NCBI GenBank assembly: GCA_016932835.1
Contig: JAFGCD010000150.1
Span: forward strand, 1 to 46,915
Direction of reading: 5' to 3'
DNA from: Sedimentisphaerales bacterium
GTDB taxonomy: Bacteria > Planctomycetota > Phycisphaerae > Sedimentisphaerales > Anaerobacaceae
Length of the DNA stretch: 46,915 nt
This document shows, one piece after another, positions 7,678-16,374 of this stretch. Below the pieces are notes generated by a model, which was given only the letters and a program-made list of their open reading frames with translations, did no database searches and was not told where the DNA came from. Position numbers and translations under genes: made by a program. Position 1 is the first letter of the stretch, and each line of letters begins with the position of its first letter.

Positions 7678-9552
7678 CTAAGGAGCCTCGACGGCAGGCA
7701 GGCCGCCGAGGACTTCTTTGACCTGATCCGCATACAGGCTGCTCGGATAGAGTTCGATAAAACGCGACAGCGTCTCACGTGCGCCAGAAAGGTACGTCTT
7801 CTTCTTCTCCGCATCAGACTCATTCTGGTACAGTCCAATATTCAGGCGACCCAACTCATACAGCGCCAGCATCCCGCCGTCCGTTTTCTCGAATCCCTTG
7901 TGAATCAAAGTCAAGCGTTCGGCCTGAACCTGGTTGTCGGCGACGAGTTTCGCCTGAGCAAGAAGAATATTGTCACGAAGACGGTCTTTCTCGCCAGTCT
8001 GTTCCAAAAGACCGTCAAGGTGTTCGGCGTAGTCAAGACCGTGAGAATTCAGGCGAATAAAACGGGCCAAACGCCCTCGCGACTCCACTTCTTCCGTCCG
8101 ATTCTCGACACTTATCAAAAGCCGCAACTGCTTCAAACGACGCTCGAGCTCCATCAGCCTGAAAACCGTCATAACAGAATCCGCCGGAGCATGGAACAAT
8201 CCGAACAACTTCTCCTCCGAAACTTCCGCCGACCCGGCCTTCGCCAACTCCGCCGCAACCATCATCTCAGCTTCCTTCAGAAGCTCGTCGGCCTGCTCAA
8301 ATCGCTCACGCCCCGCCCAGTCGCGAGCTATTCGCCATCGAGCCTCGATCGATTCGGGGCTCTGAGGAAAATAGCCGTAAAGACGATACCAGATCGGCAG
8401 CGATTCACGATGCGGATAATCGGAATAAAAATGCAGAACCTCTTCTTTCTGTTCCAACAGCCGAACATCAGGCCTCAACTCGTTCAAAAAAGCCTTGAAA
8501 TAAAGCGCTATCGGCATCCGACTGCTCTCCGGACGCCTGTTGATGAACAGAGAATATTGACGCCCGAGCCAATGTCTCTTAGCCTGGTAGTCCAGCTCCG
8601 GCGGAACGATAAACCAGCTCGGCCACCGATCATACTCCAATTGAATCTGTATCTCACGCTTCAATTCCGAACGAAGCTGAGTCGGCTCGGCAACGTAAAA
8701 AAGAACTTCGCCAAGGTATTTCTTGACGTCCGGATCCATGATCGTCTTGTCAAGCGCATCTGTTATGCTCCGATCGCGGAATTCATCGACCTTCTCAGGA
8801 TCGTTCTTCGCAACGTAAAGCTGATAGTCAAGTTCGTCGAAACCGATCGCAATTTCAAACGTGCCAACCGCAACGACAAGCGTAATCAGCGTGAATATCC
8901 ACACAAGCCCGGGCCGATACCGCGTATAGTGACCGATCCCGAGAACGAAAGCCGCTATTACAAGCCCGTCGAGCCACGCGCAAATCCAGGGCGTGAAGGA
9001 GAAACCCCAACCGATCGGGTCCTCTCCGCGGGCGCCCCCGAATACCACCCAGTAAATAATCTGAGGAACCATGCACAAAGCTATCGCGATATAACGAGAC
9101 CGGAACCGAAGAGGCCGGCACGCCGCACCAAGACAACTGATCAAAACACATAACGCAAAACCGGGAAGATTGCCAAGCACAACTATCACAAGAACAAACG
9201 GCAGACTCCGACCGAAACTCATCAACTGAGATATCAAAACCGGAGAAATCGCCATGATCCCCATCAGCAGACCTACGACGAATATCTGCCACGGGTACTC
9301 GAATATGCTCACCCCCGTCGCGAATCCCTGGCTCAAACGCCAATACTCCGGCGAGGCGAGAGATTCCACCTCTAAAGACCAGAATGTCCCGGTCACTATC
9401 TTAGACCAGAAAAGACAACTGATGCAGAAAACAAAAAGCGCAAGAAGCCAGCATCGCTGCACATTCGAATGGCTGTAGTGTAGCGTCGGACCTACAGCCA
9501 GAAAAGACTTAGGCCCAACTATAGACGTCTTGTCTGTCTCTTTGCTGTCCAT
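7678..9552 (-). CDS. Polytopic membrane protein with large TPR-like C-terminal half
   Basis: 624 residues, no family recognised. The N-terminal 265 residues contain about six hydrophobic segments, including CWLLALFVFCISCLFW, IFVVGLLMGIMAISPVLI, VLIVVVLGNLPGFALCVL-like stretches, and VWIFTLITLVVAVGTFEIAI. The rest is soluble and helical, rich in Glu/Arg/Leu with TPR-like pieces (ALYELGRLNIGLYQNESDAE, ETLSRFIELYPSSLYADQ). The membrane part recalls Yip1-like or cytochrome-assembly-type domains, but only loosely. The gene begins 67 nt after the end of adenosylhomocysteinase on the same strand, so read-through is possible. Role unknown; a membrane-anchored scaffold is the best guess. Confidence 0.75.
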   Translation of the reverse strand: MDSKETDKTSIVGPKSFLAVGPTLHYSHSNVQRCWLLALFVFCISCLFWSKIVTGTFWSLEVESLASPEYWRLSQGFATGVSIFEYPWQIFVVGLLMGIMAISPVLISQLMSFGRSLPFVLVIVVLGNLPGFALCVLISCLGAACRPLRFRSRYIAIALCMVPQIIYWVVFGGARGEDPIGWGFSFTPWICAWLDGLVIAAFVLGIGHYTRYRPGLVWIFTLITLVVAVGTFEIAIGFDELDYQLYVAKNDPEKVDEFRDRSITDALDKTIMDPDVKKYLGEVLFYVAEPTQLRSELKREIQIQLEYDRWPSWFIVPPELDYQAKRHWLGRQYSLFINRRPESSRMPIALYFKAFLNELRPDVRLLEQKEEVLHFYSDYPHRESLPIWYRLYGYFPQSPESIEARWRIARDWAGRERFEQADELLKEAEMMVAAELAKAGSAEVSEEKLFGLFHAPADSVMTVFRLMELERRLKQLRLLISVENRTEEVESRGRLARFIRLNSHGLDYAEHLDGLLEQTGEKDRLRDNILLAQAKLVADNQVQAERLTLIHKGFEKTDGGMLALYELGRLNIGLYQNESDAEKKKTYLSGARETLSRFIELYPSSLYADQVKEVLGGLPAVEAP

Positions 9553-9619
9553 AGCCCATCAAATGAATCGGGCATCGCCGAACAAAGCAAAAACTACTGC
9601 TTGTTGCCGGAGAAACCGA

Positions 9620-10879
9620 CTATGTCCCTTCCCCGCTGCTCGCAAGATATTTAACCTGCTCTGCGGTAAGCTTGTCGATTGAGATTGACATCGATTTCAG
9701 CTTAAACCTGCTGACCTGCTCTTCGACCTCGAGGGGAACGTCATAAACCTCCGCTTCGAGCTTGCCCCGCTTCTTGACAACATACTCGGCCTGAAGAGCC
9801 TGAGTCGCAAAACTCATATCCATAACACTCGCAGGATGCCCCTCCGCCGCCGCAAGATTAATCAGCCGGCCCTCGGCGAGAAGATGTACCCGCCTGTTGT
9901 TCTTCATCACATACTCATCGACATGATTCCGAATGTTGCGGTTCACTTTCTTACTGATCTTTTTCAAGCCCGGTATGTCGAGTTCGACGTTGAAATGGCC
10001 GCTGTTGCACACAACCGCCCTGTCCTTCATTACACGAAAATGCTCCGCCCGGATTACGTGCTTGTTCCCCGTGACAGTCACGAATAAATCACCCACACGA
10101 GCCGCCTGCGACATCGGCATTACCTCGAATCCGTCCATCGCCGCTTCGAGAGCCTTGACTGCATCGATCTCGGTAACCACTACGATCGCGCCCATGCCCC
10201 GAGCCCGCATCGCAAGCCCCCGGCCGCACCACCCGTAGCCAGCCACAACAACCTTCTTGCCCGCCATCAGAAAATCCGTCGCACGAATAATACCGTCAAC
10301 CGTTGACTGACCCGTCCCGTAGCGATTATCGAAAAGGTGCTTCGTCGCAGCGTCGTTGACCGCGATAACGGGAAAATTCAGCTTGCCCTCGTTAGCCATC
10401 GCCCGCAAACGGATTACCCCGGTAGTCGTCTCCTCCATACTCGCTATAATCCGGCCGGCCTCTTTCTTCCGGGTACGGTGAAGTTCGTTAACAAGATCGG
10501 CGCCGTCGTCGAACGTAATAACAGGCTTGTGATCGATCGCCTGGTTGATATGCCTGTAATAAGTGCTCCGGTTCTCGCCGCGAATTGCGAAAACGCCGAT
10601 CTTGAAATCCTTAACCAGCGAAGCCGCAACGTCGTCCTGAGTGCTCAGAGGATTCGATGCACACAAAACTGCATCGGCACCGCCGGCTTTGAGCGTCCGC
10701 ATCAGATTCGCCGTCTCAGCCGTAACGTGAAGGCAGGCCGAAACACTCATGCCTTTCAACGGCTTGCTCTTCGCAAAACGCTTGCGAATCGCCGCAAGAA
10801 CAGGCATGTCGTTGTCGGCCCACAGTATTCGCTTCTTGCCAACCCCGGCAAGAGACATATCAGCTACATCGTACTTCAT
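9620..10879 (-). CDS. ahcY: Adenosylhomocysteinase
   Basis: 419 residues, the short form typical of archaea and several bacterial phyla. It hydrolyses S-adenosylhomocysteine to adenosine and homocysteine, relieving product inhibition of methyltransferases. Evidence: the substrate-binding segment VSACLHVTAETANL, KLNFPVIAVNDAATKHLFDN with the catalytic Lys/Asp, the NAD-binding Rossmann motif VVAGYGWCGRGLAMRARG, VTGNKHVI, CNSGHFNVELD, and the C-terminal LAEGRLINLAAAEGHPASVMDMSF. The ATG is preceded by AAAGGAT and a consensus promoter. The C-terminus lacks the KPDHYRY tail of the long form, as usual for this branch. Confidence 0.97.
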   Translation of the reverse strand: MKYDVADMSLAGVGKKRILWADNDMPVLAAIRKRFAKSKPLKGMSVSACLHVTAETANLMRTLKAGGADAVLCASNPLSTQDDVAASLVKDFKIGVFAIRGENRSTYYRHINQAIDHKPVITFDDGADLVNELHRTRKKEAGRIIASMEETTTGVIRLRAMANEGKLNFPVIAVNDAATKHLFDNRYGTGQSTVDGIIRATDFLMAGKKVVVAGYGWCGRGLAMRARGMGAIVVVTEIDAVKALEAAMDGFEVMPMSQAARVGDLFVTVTGNKHVIRAEHFRVMKDRAVVCNSGHFNVELDIPGLKKISKKVNRNIRNHVDEYVMKNNRRVHLLAEGRLINLAAAEGHPASVMDMSFATQALQAEYVVKKRGKLEAEVYDVPLEVEEQVSRFKLKSMSISIDKLTAEQVKYLASSGEGT

Positions 10880-10919
10880 CCAATTATCCTTTCAAGACAA
10901 GAAATGTATGCGAGTCAGA

Positions 10920-10949
10920 ATTATACACAGACTACCCGCAAATCGTCAA
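10920..10949 (-). promoter_or_regulatory. Sigma-70-type promoter of ahcY
   Basis: TTGACG, 18-nt spacer, perfect TATAAT on the - strand, about 40 nt before the ATG. I saw no SAH riboswitch fold in the short leader. Confidence 0.7.
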
Positions 10950-11044
10950 CCACAAATACAAAACCGCCGTTTCAACCCCGTCCCGCCTGTTTTACAACAC
11001 CCGATGCCCTGCACCATTATCCTCCTCGTATGCCTCGCGCCGGA

Positions 11045-11791
11045 CTAACGCGCTTTGAAATAACCGGCGCCGAGCAAAACCGCCCCGAGGTTATACAGGC
11101 CGTGAATAACTATCGCCGCTGCGAAGTATCTATACGCCGCACTCAAGTCCGCCGCCCTGCCGTCGGCAAGCTGCCGCCTCCACACCCGTATCAGCCCGAG
11201 CGAAGCTATACCGGAGCAAAAAACATGAAGAGCCGTACACACAGTCCACCTGAACCGTACAAACAACTCCGGACGGGACAACGCGCTGACATCGACATAA
11301 ACATATATATAAATCAGATTCTCAATCGTCGCAAAAAACAGCGCCGAGACAACCGCAGAGAAAACAAACTGCCACGCCGCAAATACACGATAAGGCTTCT
11401 TCTCCAGCAGGTATATCATCCCGGACTGCTTTAGAAACTCCTCGACAACAGGCCCGAGAACAACAATGTAAATCGGCCCGTACCAGCCGTGAGTACTCGA
11501 CATGAACGCCCCGACAATCGCAAAGGGACCGCCGAGAAGCGCCGCCAGAAATGCAGCCCCGAGATTGCCCCCAATGGTACATTCCGCCCGTTTGCGATTT
11601 ATCCACTCGCCCAGGTAAGGCTGTTCGGTTCCCGCACCCATCGCAGGCTCATTCAGAACCGAATCACGAACCTCCGCAATCTCATCCTGCCTGGCGTCCA
11701 GGTCACCGACCTTCCGTTCGGTCGGGTCGGCCTCGAATCGGCCCTCGCTGTGCGCAGGCTCGGACTTCGCAGAGAAATAATCCTCTTTCAT
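11045..11791 (-). CDS. PrsW-family intramembrane metalloprotease (CPBP/type II CAAX superfamily)
   Basis: 248 residues. An acidic soluble N-terminus (1-70) is followed by about five membrane segments carrying the four PrsW motifs: GPVVEEFLKQ (E117, E118), FFATIENLIY (E157), TALHVFCSG (H189) and VIHGLYNLG (H230). These are the conserved Glu and His residues of the superfamily's membrane-embedded metal site. In Bacillus, PrsW cleaves an anti-sigma factor, so regulated site-1 cleavage of a membrane protein is the family precedent. The start overlaps the stop of the upstream YbjQ-type gene by 4 nt (ATGA), indicating tight coupling. The substrate is unknown. Confidence 0.9.
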   Translation of the reverse strand: MKEDYFSAKSEPAHSEGRFEADPTERKVGDLDARQDEIAEVRDSVLNEPAMGAGTEQPYLGEWINRKRAECTIGGNLGAAFLAALLGGPFAIVGAFMSSTHGWYGPIYIVVLGPVVEEFLKQSGMIYLLEKKPYRVFAAWQFVFSAVVSALFFATIENLIYIYVYVDVSALSRPELFVRFRWTVCTALHVFCSGIASLGLIRVWRRQLADGRAADLSAAYRYFAAAIVIHGLYNLGAVLLGAGYFKAR

Positions 11792-12237
11792 GACCGCTTC
11801 ACCGCAGTGCCGTAAGCCAGAATCTCGACGCCCCCGGCACTCCTTTTGCCCTGGATCGTCGAAGTTTCATAACGAACATTCCAGACTATGTCGGCCCCGT
11901 TCTCCCTGGCCTGCTCAAGCATCCGAACCGTCGCCTCTCGACGAGCTCGACTCATCAGGCTCCTGTAAGACCGCATCTCGCCGCCGAAAATATTCCGAAG
12001 ACCCGCTGCGACGGTCTTGAAGTAATCCGTCGCTATCACGGCAGAACCGAGAACGAGGAAACTGCCGTGCACATGCAGACCCTGCGGCAGACTCCTGAGA
12101 TTGCACTGTATCATACCTGACAGGGCTTGCTCGCGACTCGCCAGTCGGCGAAGATGACGAGACTCGGTAATCCTGCCGGCTATGAAACCGAGCACGAGCA
12201 TCCCAAGACCTGCAATTAACGCTATCAGAGTGTGCAT
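11788..12237 (-). CDS. Membrane-anchored YbjQ-family (heavy-metal-binding-like) protein
   Basis: 149 residues. An N-terminal transmembrane segment (LIALIAGLGMLVLGFIAG) is followed by a YbjQ/UPF0145 domain with the family signatures GGEMRSYRSLMSRARREA, ARENGADIVWNVRYETS and VEILAYGTAVK. The family forms pentamers and is often annotated as metal binding, but its function is not established. It lies between a soluble YbjQ paralogue and PrsW in a three-gene operon, which suggests that a membrane YbjQ ring and the intramembrane protease work in the same process. Confidence 0.85.
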   Translation of the reverse strand: MHTLIALIAGLGMLVLGFIAGRITESRHLRRLASREQALSGMIQCNLRSLPQGLHVHGSFLVLGSAVIATDYFKTVAAGLRNIFGGEMRSYRSLMSRARREATVRMLEQARENGADIVWNVRYETSTIQGKRSAGGVEILAYGTAVKRS

Positions 12238-12282
12238 ACGATTGCTCCCGTCTAATCAGAGCCGGCGCCCGTTATCCTAAAA

Positions 12283-12618
12283 TCACCCCTGCGCCGGCGC
12301 CGCATCCACAACGGTCACCGCAGTGCCGTAAACATAAAGCTCCGCGGCACCTGCCGTTATCGAACTCGTCGCAAAACGAACGTTAACAACCGCATTCGCA
12401 CCCAACTCCTGAGCCTGCGACAGCATCCGCGACAAAGCCTCACGACGCGACTCGACCAAAAGCTCCGTGTACCCCTTGAGTTCGCCGCCGACGATGTTCT
12501 TGAAACTCGCCATAATGTCACGGCCAACGTGCTTGGCGCGCACCGTATTGCCCTGAACCAACCCTTTGATAGCAACGATCTTCTTACCTGGAATATATTC
12601 GGTATTTACAACAATCAC
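12283..12618 (-). CDS. YbjQ/UPF0145 family protein
   Basis: 111 residues, soluble. It has the family N-terminus (TEYIPGKKIVAIKGLVQGNT), then GGELKGYTELLVESRREALS, AQELGANAVVNVRFATSS and AAELYVYGTAV. The length is the usual about 105-110 residues. It starts with GTG, preceded at 10 nt by AGGAG. First gene of the YbjQ-YbjQ-PrsW operon, and clearly paralogous to the next gene, which adds a membrane anchor. Confidence 0.9.
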   Translation of the reverse strand: MIVVNTEYIPGKKIVAIKGLVQGNTVRAKHVGRDIMASFKNIVGGELKGYTELLVESRREALSRMLSQAQELGANAVVNVRFATSSITAGAAELYVYGTAVTVVDAAPAQG

Positions 12619-12697
12619 GTTTAGGCTCTCCTGAATCTAACTCCGTTATGCCAAACAATAATCTCCGACACCAGTCTCCCCCGACAAGCAAGCTCGG

Positions 12698-12726
12698 ACT
12701 ATACCCTCAATTCCCACAAGACGCAA
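12698..12726 (-). promoter_or_regulatory. Sigma-70-type promoter of the YbjQ-YbjQ-PrsW operon
   Basis: TTGCGT, 17-nt spacer, TATAGT on the - strand, about 75 nt before the GTG start. Confidence 0.58.
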
Positions 12727-12891
12727 ATCAAAAAATACCCCGCATACCGCATTTTTCTGCCGTCTCACACCCCGGCTCAACCGGCGATTTTAATGCAAAA
12801 AACTGTTGAAATCGAAAAAAGAACCTGACAATATGACACTCGAATTGCCTATCGCCAAAATCATAACAGGTTCTTCATAAGGAGCGAAAAA

Positions 12892-13914
12892 ATGAAGCTG
12901 TTCTCTCGCCGAATATGTATCGTCTTTTTGCTACTCTCTGCCGCCGTAAACCACGCCTGCGGTGCCGCCAAACCGCAAACCGCCCAATGGCAGGACATCT
13001 CCGAAAAAATCATACAGAACCTGCTCGACAACGGAAAAAAAATCGGATACCCGGGAAAGACCGCAGGAATAGCCGTTGACCGCACCACCGGCGACGTCTT
13101 CATGATAATCCCCGGCCAGGGCATCTGGAAGAGCACCGACCAGGCACAATCTTTCAAAAGAGCCGATAAAGGCGAAATAGGCGGAAGGTGCGAGACGGGC
13201 TTCACTCTCAACTTCGACCCTCTCGGAAAAAGACTCGCATGTTTCATGCTCGACGGTTCCAGTGCATACACTCTGGACTCCGGAAAAACCTGGCAAAAAA
13301 TGCTCCAGAACCAACGAGGATGGGATGCTGGTTCGGTGCTCTGGGCCGACGAGACGCCCAAATACATATTCGCCCTCAGGCACGAATGCGGCGGTGAAAT
13401 ATACACCAGCATCGATATGGGAGAAAGCTGGACCCTCATGGGAAAGGCATTCGCATCCGTCGGAATCCTCGACCCGGAGACATTCGTCGCAACGAAAGAA
13501 AAGGAGAACGGCATCTTCCGCTCAACCGACGCCGGAAAAACATGGACTAAAATCTCCGAACTCCAGCCCGCAGGACGTGACATAAGAATCTTCAAAAACC
13601 GCGCATACTGGACCAGCGAAAAAGGATTGCTCGTAAGCACCGACAAAGGTAAGACCTGGACCATACAGGCAGCCCCCGTCGAATGTTCATTCGGACCTTA
13701 CTTCGGAAAGAACGAAAAGCAAATAGTAGTCGCAGGGAAAAAAGGATTCTATCGAACCGACAACGCGGGCAAAGACTGGAAACTCGTTGCTCCACTGCCC
13801 CCCGACTACAGGGCCCCGATGCCCGGCTGGTTCCTCAATTTCGGCTGGGACCCAAATGCGGACATACTCTATGCATCCTGCATGGGCAAACCGGCCTACA
13901 AATTCCAGCTATAG
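12892..13914 (+). CDS. Secreted Asp-box (BNR) beta-propeller protein
   Basis: 340 residues with a signal peptide (KLFSRRICIVFLLLSAAV, cleavage near residues 19-24). At least six Asp-box loops are visible: STDQAQSF, TLDSGKTW, SIDMGESW, STDAGKTW, STDKGKTW and TDNAGKDW. Such repeats mark sialidase-, Vps10- and xyloglucanase-like propellers. The Arg triad and FRIP motif of true sialidases are not seen, so this is probably a binding or non-sialidase propeller. The ribosome site AAGGAG is strong. It is a single gene with hairpin repeats downstream. Confidence 0.85.
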   Translation: MKLFSRRICIVFLLLSAAVNHACGAAKPQTAQWQDISEKIIQNLLDNGKKIGYPGKTAGIAVDRTTGDVFMIIPGQGIWKSTDQAQSFKRADKGEIGGRCETGFTLNFDPLGKRLACFMLDGSSAYTLDSGKTWQKMLQNQRGWDAGSVLWADETPKYIFALRHECGGEIYTSIDMGESWTLMGKAFASVGILDPETFVATKEKENGIFRSTDAGKTWTKISELQPAGRDIRIFKNRAYWTSEKGLLVSTDKGKTWTIQAAPVECSFGPYFGKNEKQIVVAGKKGFYRTDNAGKDWKLVAPLPPDYRAPMPGWFLNFGWDPNADILYASCMGKPAYKFQL

Positions 13915-13980
13915 CCCCCGGCCTCGACGTTTATCCGGGCCGTCTGTGTGTGTTGAAAATTTCCGGCGGCCTATGCGATC

Positions 13981-14019
13981 GTCATTACGAGTCCCGATTT
14001 ATCGGGGCATGGCAATCTC
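13981..14019 (+). repeat. Type A hairpin repeat, left arm of a head-to-head pair
   Basis: Begins GTCATTACGAG and ends GGCAATCTC around an internal hairpin CCCGATTTATCGGG. Same layout as the copies at 21-32 kb, but with a different internal stem and one mismatch in the closing stem. Confidence 0.75.
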
Positions 14020-14037
14020 CTGCGTTGCGAATGGCAG

Positions 14038-14071
14038 TAGATTGCCGCGTCACTTCGTTCCTCGCAATGAC
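14038..14071 (-). repeat. Type A hairpin repeat, right arm of a head-to-head pair
   Basis: Read on the - strand it begins GTCATTGCGAGGAACG and ends GCGGCAATCTA. It sits 18 nt from an oppositely oriented copy between convergent genes. Confidence 0.75.
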
Positions 14072-14100
14072 ACCGGCGAACGGCTGTATTTGCGGCCTTC

Positions 14101-15261
14101 TCACTCGACGAGCCGGTAGATATGAACGTCCCACCCCCCGAACTTATCCTCGAACACCCCGTCATTGACCTCTATCTTTCGACCCTCACCCAGCACTTCC
14201 CCTGAACCGCGCCCTTTCATACCGGCAACCTCGAACCTCGCCCCGGTCTCCGCGCCACGCATGCACACCGCAAAGATATACACCGCCCCGCCGTACCGCT
14301 TACCCATGACAGCTACCGGAACATCCTCCTCGCTCGATGCAACGCCAATCAAACCTTCGACAGTGACGCTGTTGAGCACAGGCGCCAGCTCCGCTATCTG
14401 CCTGTTCACAGCGGTAACCGCAGAGAGCATCTCGCCGTCACTCAGAAGCGCCGACTCATTGAATCTCGGCTGCCATTCGTGAACGAAGTAAATCAAACCC
14501 ATCGACCCGTGTACAATGCTCATCCACACCTCGCATCGAACCTGGTGCGGCGTCGCCTTGGATTTCGGATTGTTTATCCGGGTGCACTCGATGCAGTTCC
14601 AGACGACCTGCTTGGCATCTGTCCATTTCACCAGCCGCTCAACCCCCCGACCGACATACCACAGATTGCCCGCCACCTCACTGTTCGAATGAGCCGCAGG
14701 ATAAATATCGAACGACGCAATGTCACAGCCCTTCACATACTCCGGATAATCCTCCGGATGATTCGTCCGCACCCCCCTGCCGTGCCACCCGTCCCAGGCT
14801 ACCCCCTGACCCAAATTCAAGACCACGGGCCTGCTCGAATCCGCACGCCGAATACGCTCATAATCCTCGATAATCTTCTCAGGCTTAATCGGAGGGCCGT
14901 AGCCCTTGCCGGAACCCAAAGACTGAGCATTATCAGGCTCGTCGCCGTGCATCCAGCCGACAATGATCGGATCGCCGATATGACGCAGCCCCACTTCGTT
15001 CTGGTGACATATCACATTCATCCCGGCCCGCTTCAGCTCGGCGAGCTGCTCTTCCGTCGGCCCCTTCCACAACCCGATATAAGTATTGATACCCGCAGAC
15101 TTGTATTTCGCCGCGTTGCGAGGGCTTTGAAGCCAGACACAAATCGGAAAAAACGAATCCTCCTTCGACGGCCCCCACTCCCATCTGCCGTAAGGATTCG
15201 CACTGCAAACCAGACACCCGAACAAAATGAACAAAACCGCCACGATAATCCGCCGCTGCAT
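14101..15261 (-). CDS. Secreted TIM-barrel protein, putative glycoside hydrolase
   Basis: 386 residues from MQRRIIVAVLFILFGCLV, a clear signal peptide (GGGGAT is 10 nt before this ATG). The mature part has alternating strands and helices like a GH-A barrel: PICVWLQSPRNAAKYKSAG, NTYIGLWKGPT, GMNVICHQN, VGWMHGDEPDN with a possible acid/base Glu, RPVVLNLGQGVAWDGWHGR, CDIASFDIYPA, QVVWNCIECT, GSMGLIYFVHEWQPRF. A small beta domain closes the C-terminus. It resembles beta-galactosidase-like or capsule-type hydrolases, but I cannot name the family or substrate. It is the last gene of a four-gene envelope operon, 23 nt after the lipoprotein gene. An upstream start at 15282 would add seven residues. 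Confidence 0.75.
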   Translation of the reverse strand: MQRRIIVAVLFILFGCLVCSANPYGRWEWGPSKEDSFFPICVWLQSPRNAAKYKSAGINTYIGLWKGPTEEQLAELKRAGMNVICHQNEVGLRHIGDPIIVGWMHGDEPDNAQSLGSGKGYGPPIKPEKIIEDYERIRRADSSRPVVLNLGQGVAWDGWHGRGVRTNHPEDYPEYVKGCDIASFDIYPAAHSNSEVAGNLWYVGRGVERLVKWTDAKQVVWNCIECTRINNPKSKATPHQVRCEVWMSIVHGSMGLIYFVHEWQPRFNESALLSDGEMLSAVTAVNRQIAELAPVLNSVTVEGLIGVASSEEDVPVAVMGKRYGGAVYIFAVCMRGAETGARFEVAGMKGRGSGEVLGEGRKIEVNDGVFEDKFGGWDVHIYRLVE

Positions 15262-15284
15262 AATAAAATCCCCGAAAACCACAA

Positions 15285-16334
15285 TCAGTCCGCAATTAAA
15301 CCCGCGATCCGTTTTGGAGCATCCTGCTTGATATAATCCATGATAGGACCGAAATGAATCGAGGGATCAACCAGCTTGCCGCGATCGGCGGCGCCCCCGT
15401 AAGCAATATTCAGTATCTTCTTCGACTCCCATATCTTAGGCTTGATCTTAACACGGGCTTTGAAACCAAGCTCGTTCAATGAACCAAGCGAAGGAACCGG
15501 ATACGGCTTCGCCTGGGCGCCTCGGCACTGGGTCAACTCCGGAACCACTGTCGGACTAACATACCCGTCGTCGAGCCCGATATCGAAATTCCGCCTTTTC
15601 ATCTTAACCATATACACCACGTGCCCGGTGAACCACTGCCCCCGCATCCGCTCGCCGGCCCATATCGCAACACGCCTCGGCTGCACGCCAAGATCGGCAA
15701 GCTCTTTGTCAAGCGCGATAGTCATCGCCTCGTCGTAACCGCGCCCGACGTCACGCAACGCCGCAGCGGCAAGACGAGTCCCAAGAAGATTCGAGTAGTT
15801 GTCCTCCCATGAAAAACTCGACGAAAATTCCGGAAGAACCGCGACAAATTTATACCCGAACCAAGTCACTATCTCGTGCCACGTCGAAGCCAGAAAGGCA
15901 AGATACTCCCCCAATCTCAACGACGCCTCGCGGGCAAGCCGTTCCTTCTCGGAGGCACTCATCCCAGCCCAACCGGCAGGATACTCCAACTCAACGTAGT
16001 ACCGCGAAGGAGCGGGCTTAGACCTGTATGCAAACGTCCGCTCGTTCCGCATCATGCTTTTGTATGCCAGGTCCGTCAGATACATCGTCCAGTCGGCGGC
16101 AATTCGCAGATGAGCCAGGTCGATATGACCGCCCCGGCAGGTATAGACTATCCCGTTGCGATCCGAGCCGCCGCGACTGTAACTGTGCGTGCCGAGCATC
16201 TGCGGATCCGGAAAAGTCGTACCAGCCGTCGGACTCGGATAGCACCCCAGACGAAGCAAGGGCTTGCTCCCGCCACCACAGCCGGTGACCCCCACCAGTA
16301 CGCTAATGGCCAGAACCACACTGCAAAATCGCAT
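15285..16334 (-). CDS. DUF4056-like lipoprotein
   Basis: 349 residues from MRFCSVVLAISVLVGVTGC, a lipoprotein signal with lipobox VTGC (cleaved before Cys19). Typical stretches are YTCRGGHIDLAHLRIAADWT, FLASTWHEIVTWFGYKF and ERMRGQWFTGHVVYMV. They match my memory of the DUF4056 family, whose function is unknown. The conserved His/Glu pieces (HIDLAHLR, WHEIVTW) could form a metal or catalytic site. AAAGGGCAGGG precedes this ATG, which is preferred over one ten codons upstream. Third gene of the DUF481/FadL/lipoprotein/hydrolase operon. Confidence 0.7.
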   Translation of the reverse strand: MRFCSVVLAISVLVGVTGCGGGSKPLLRLGCYPSPTAGTTFPDPQMLGTHSYSRGGSDRNGIVYTCRGGHIDLAHLRIAADWTMYLTDLAYKSMMRNERTFAYRSKPAPSRYYVELEYPAGWAGMSASEKERLAREASLRLGEYLAFLASTWHEIVTWFGYKFVAVLPEFSSSFSWEDNYSNLLGTRLAAAALRDVGRGYDEAMTIALDKELADLGVQPRRVAIWAGERMRGQWFTGHVVYMVKMKRRNFDIGLDDGYVSPTVVPELTQCRGAQAKPYPVPSLGSLNELGFKARVKIKPKIWESKKILNIAYGGAADRGKLVDPSIHFGPIMDYIKQDAPKRIAGLIAD

Positions 16335-16374
16335 CCCTGCCCTTTCTTTATGCTCGCTTCGCAACTAATCCACC

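Noticed and set aside
7900-9153. 417-residue open frame on + inside the membrane/TPR-like gene
   Set aside because: Composition is Arg/Pro/Asn-rich without hydrophobic segments or motifs; the - frame has coherent membrane helices.
10921-10929. TTATACACA, a match to a DnaA box
   Set aside because: Single copy and fully explained as the complement of the ahcY -10 region; no cluster.
12892-13914. Annotation of the propeller as a true sialidase
   Set aside because: Asp boxes are present, but the FRIP motif and Arg triad are not seen.
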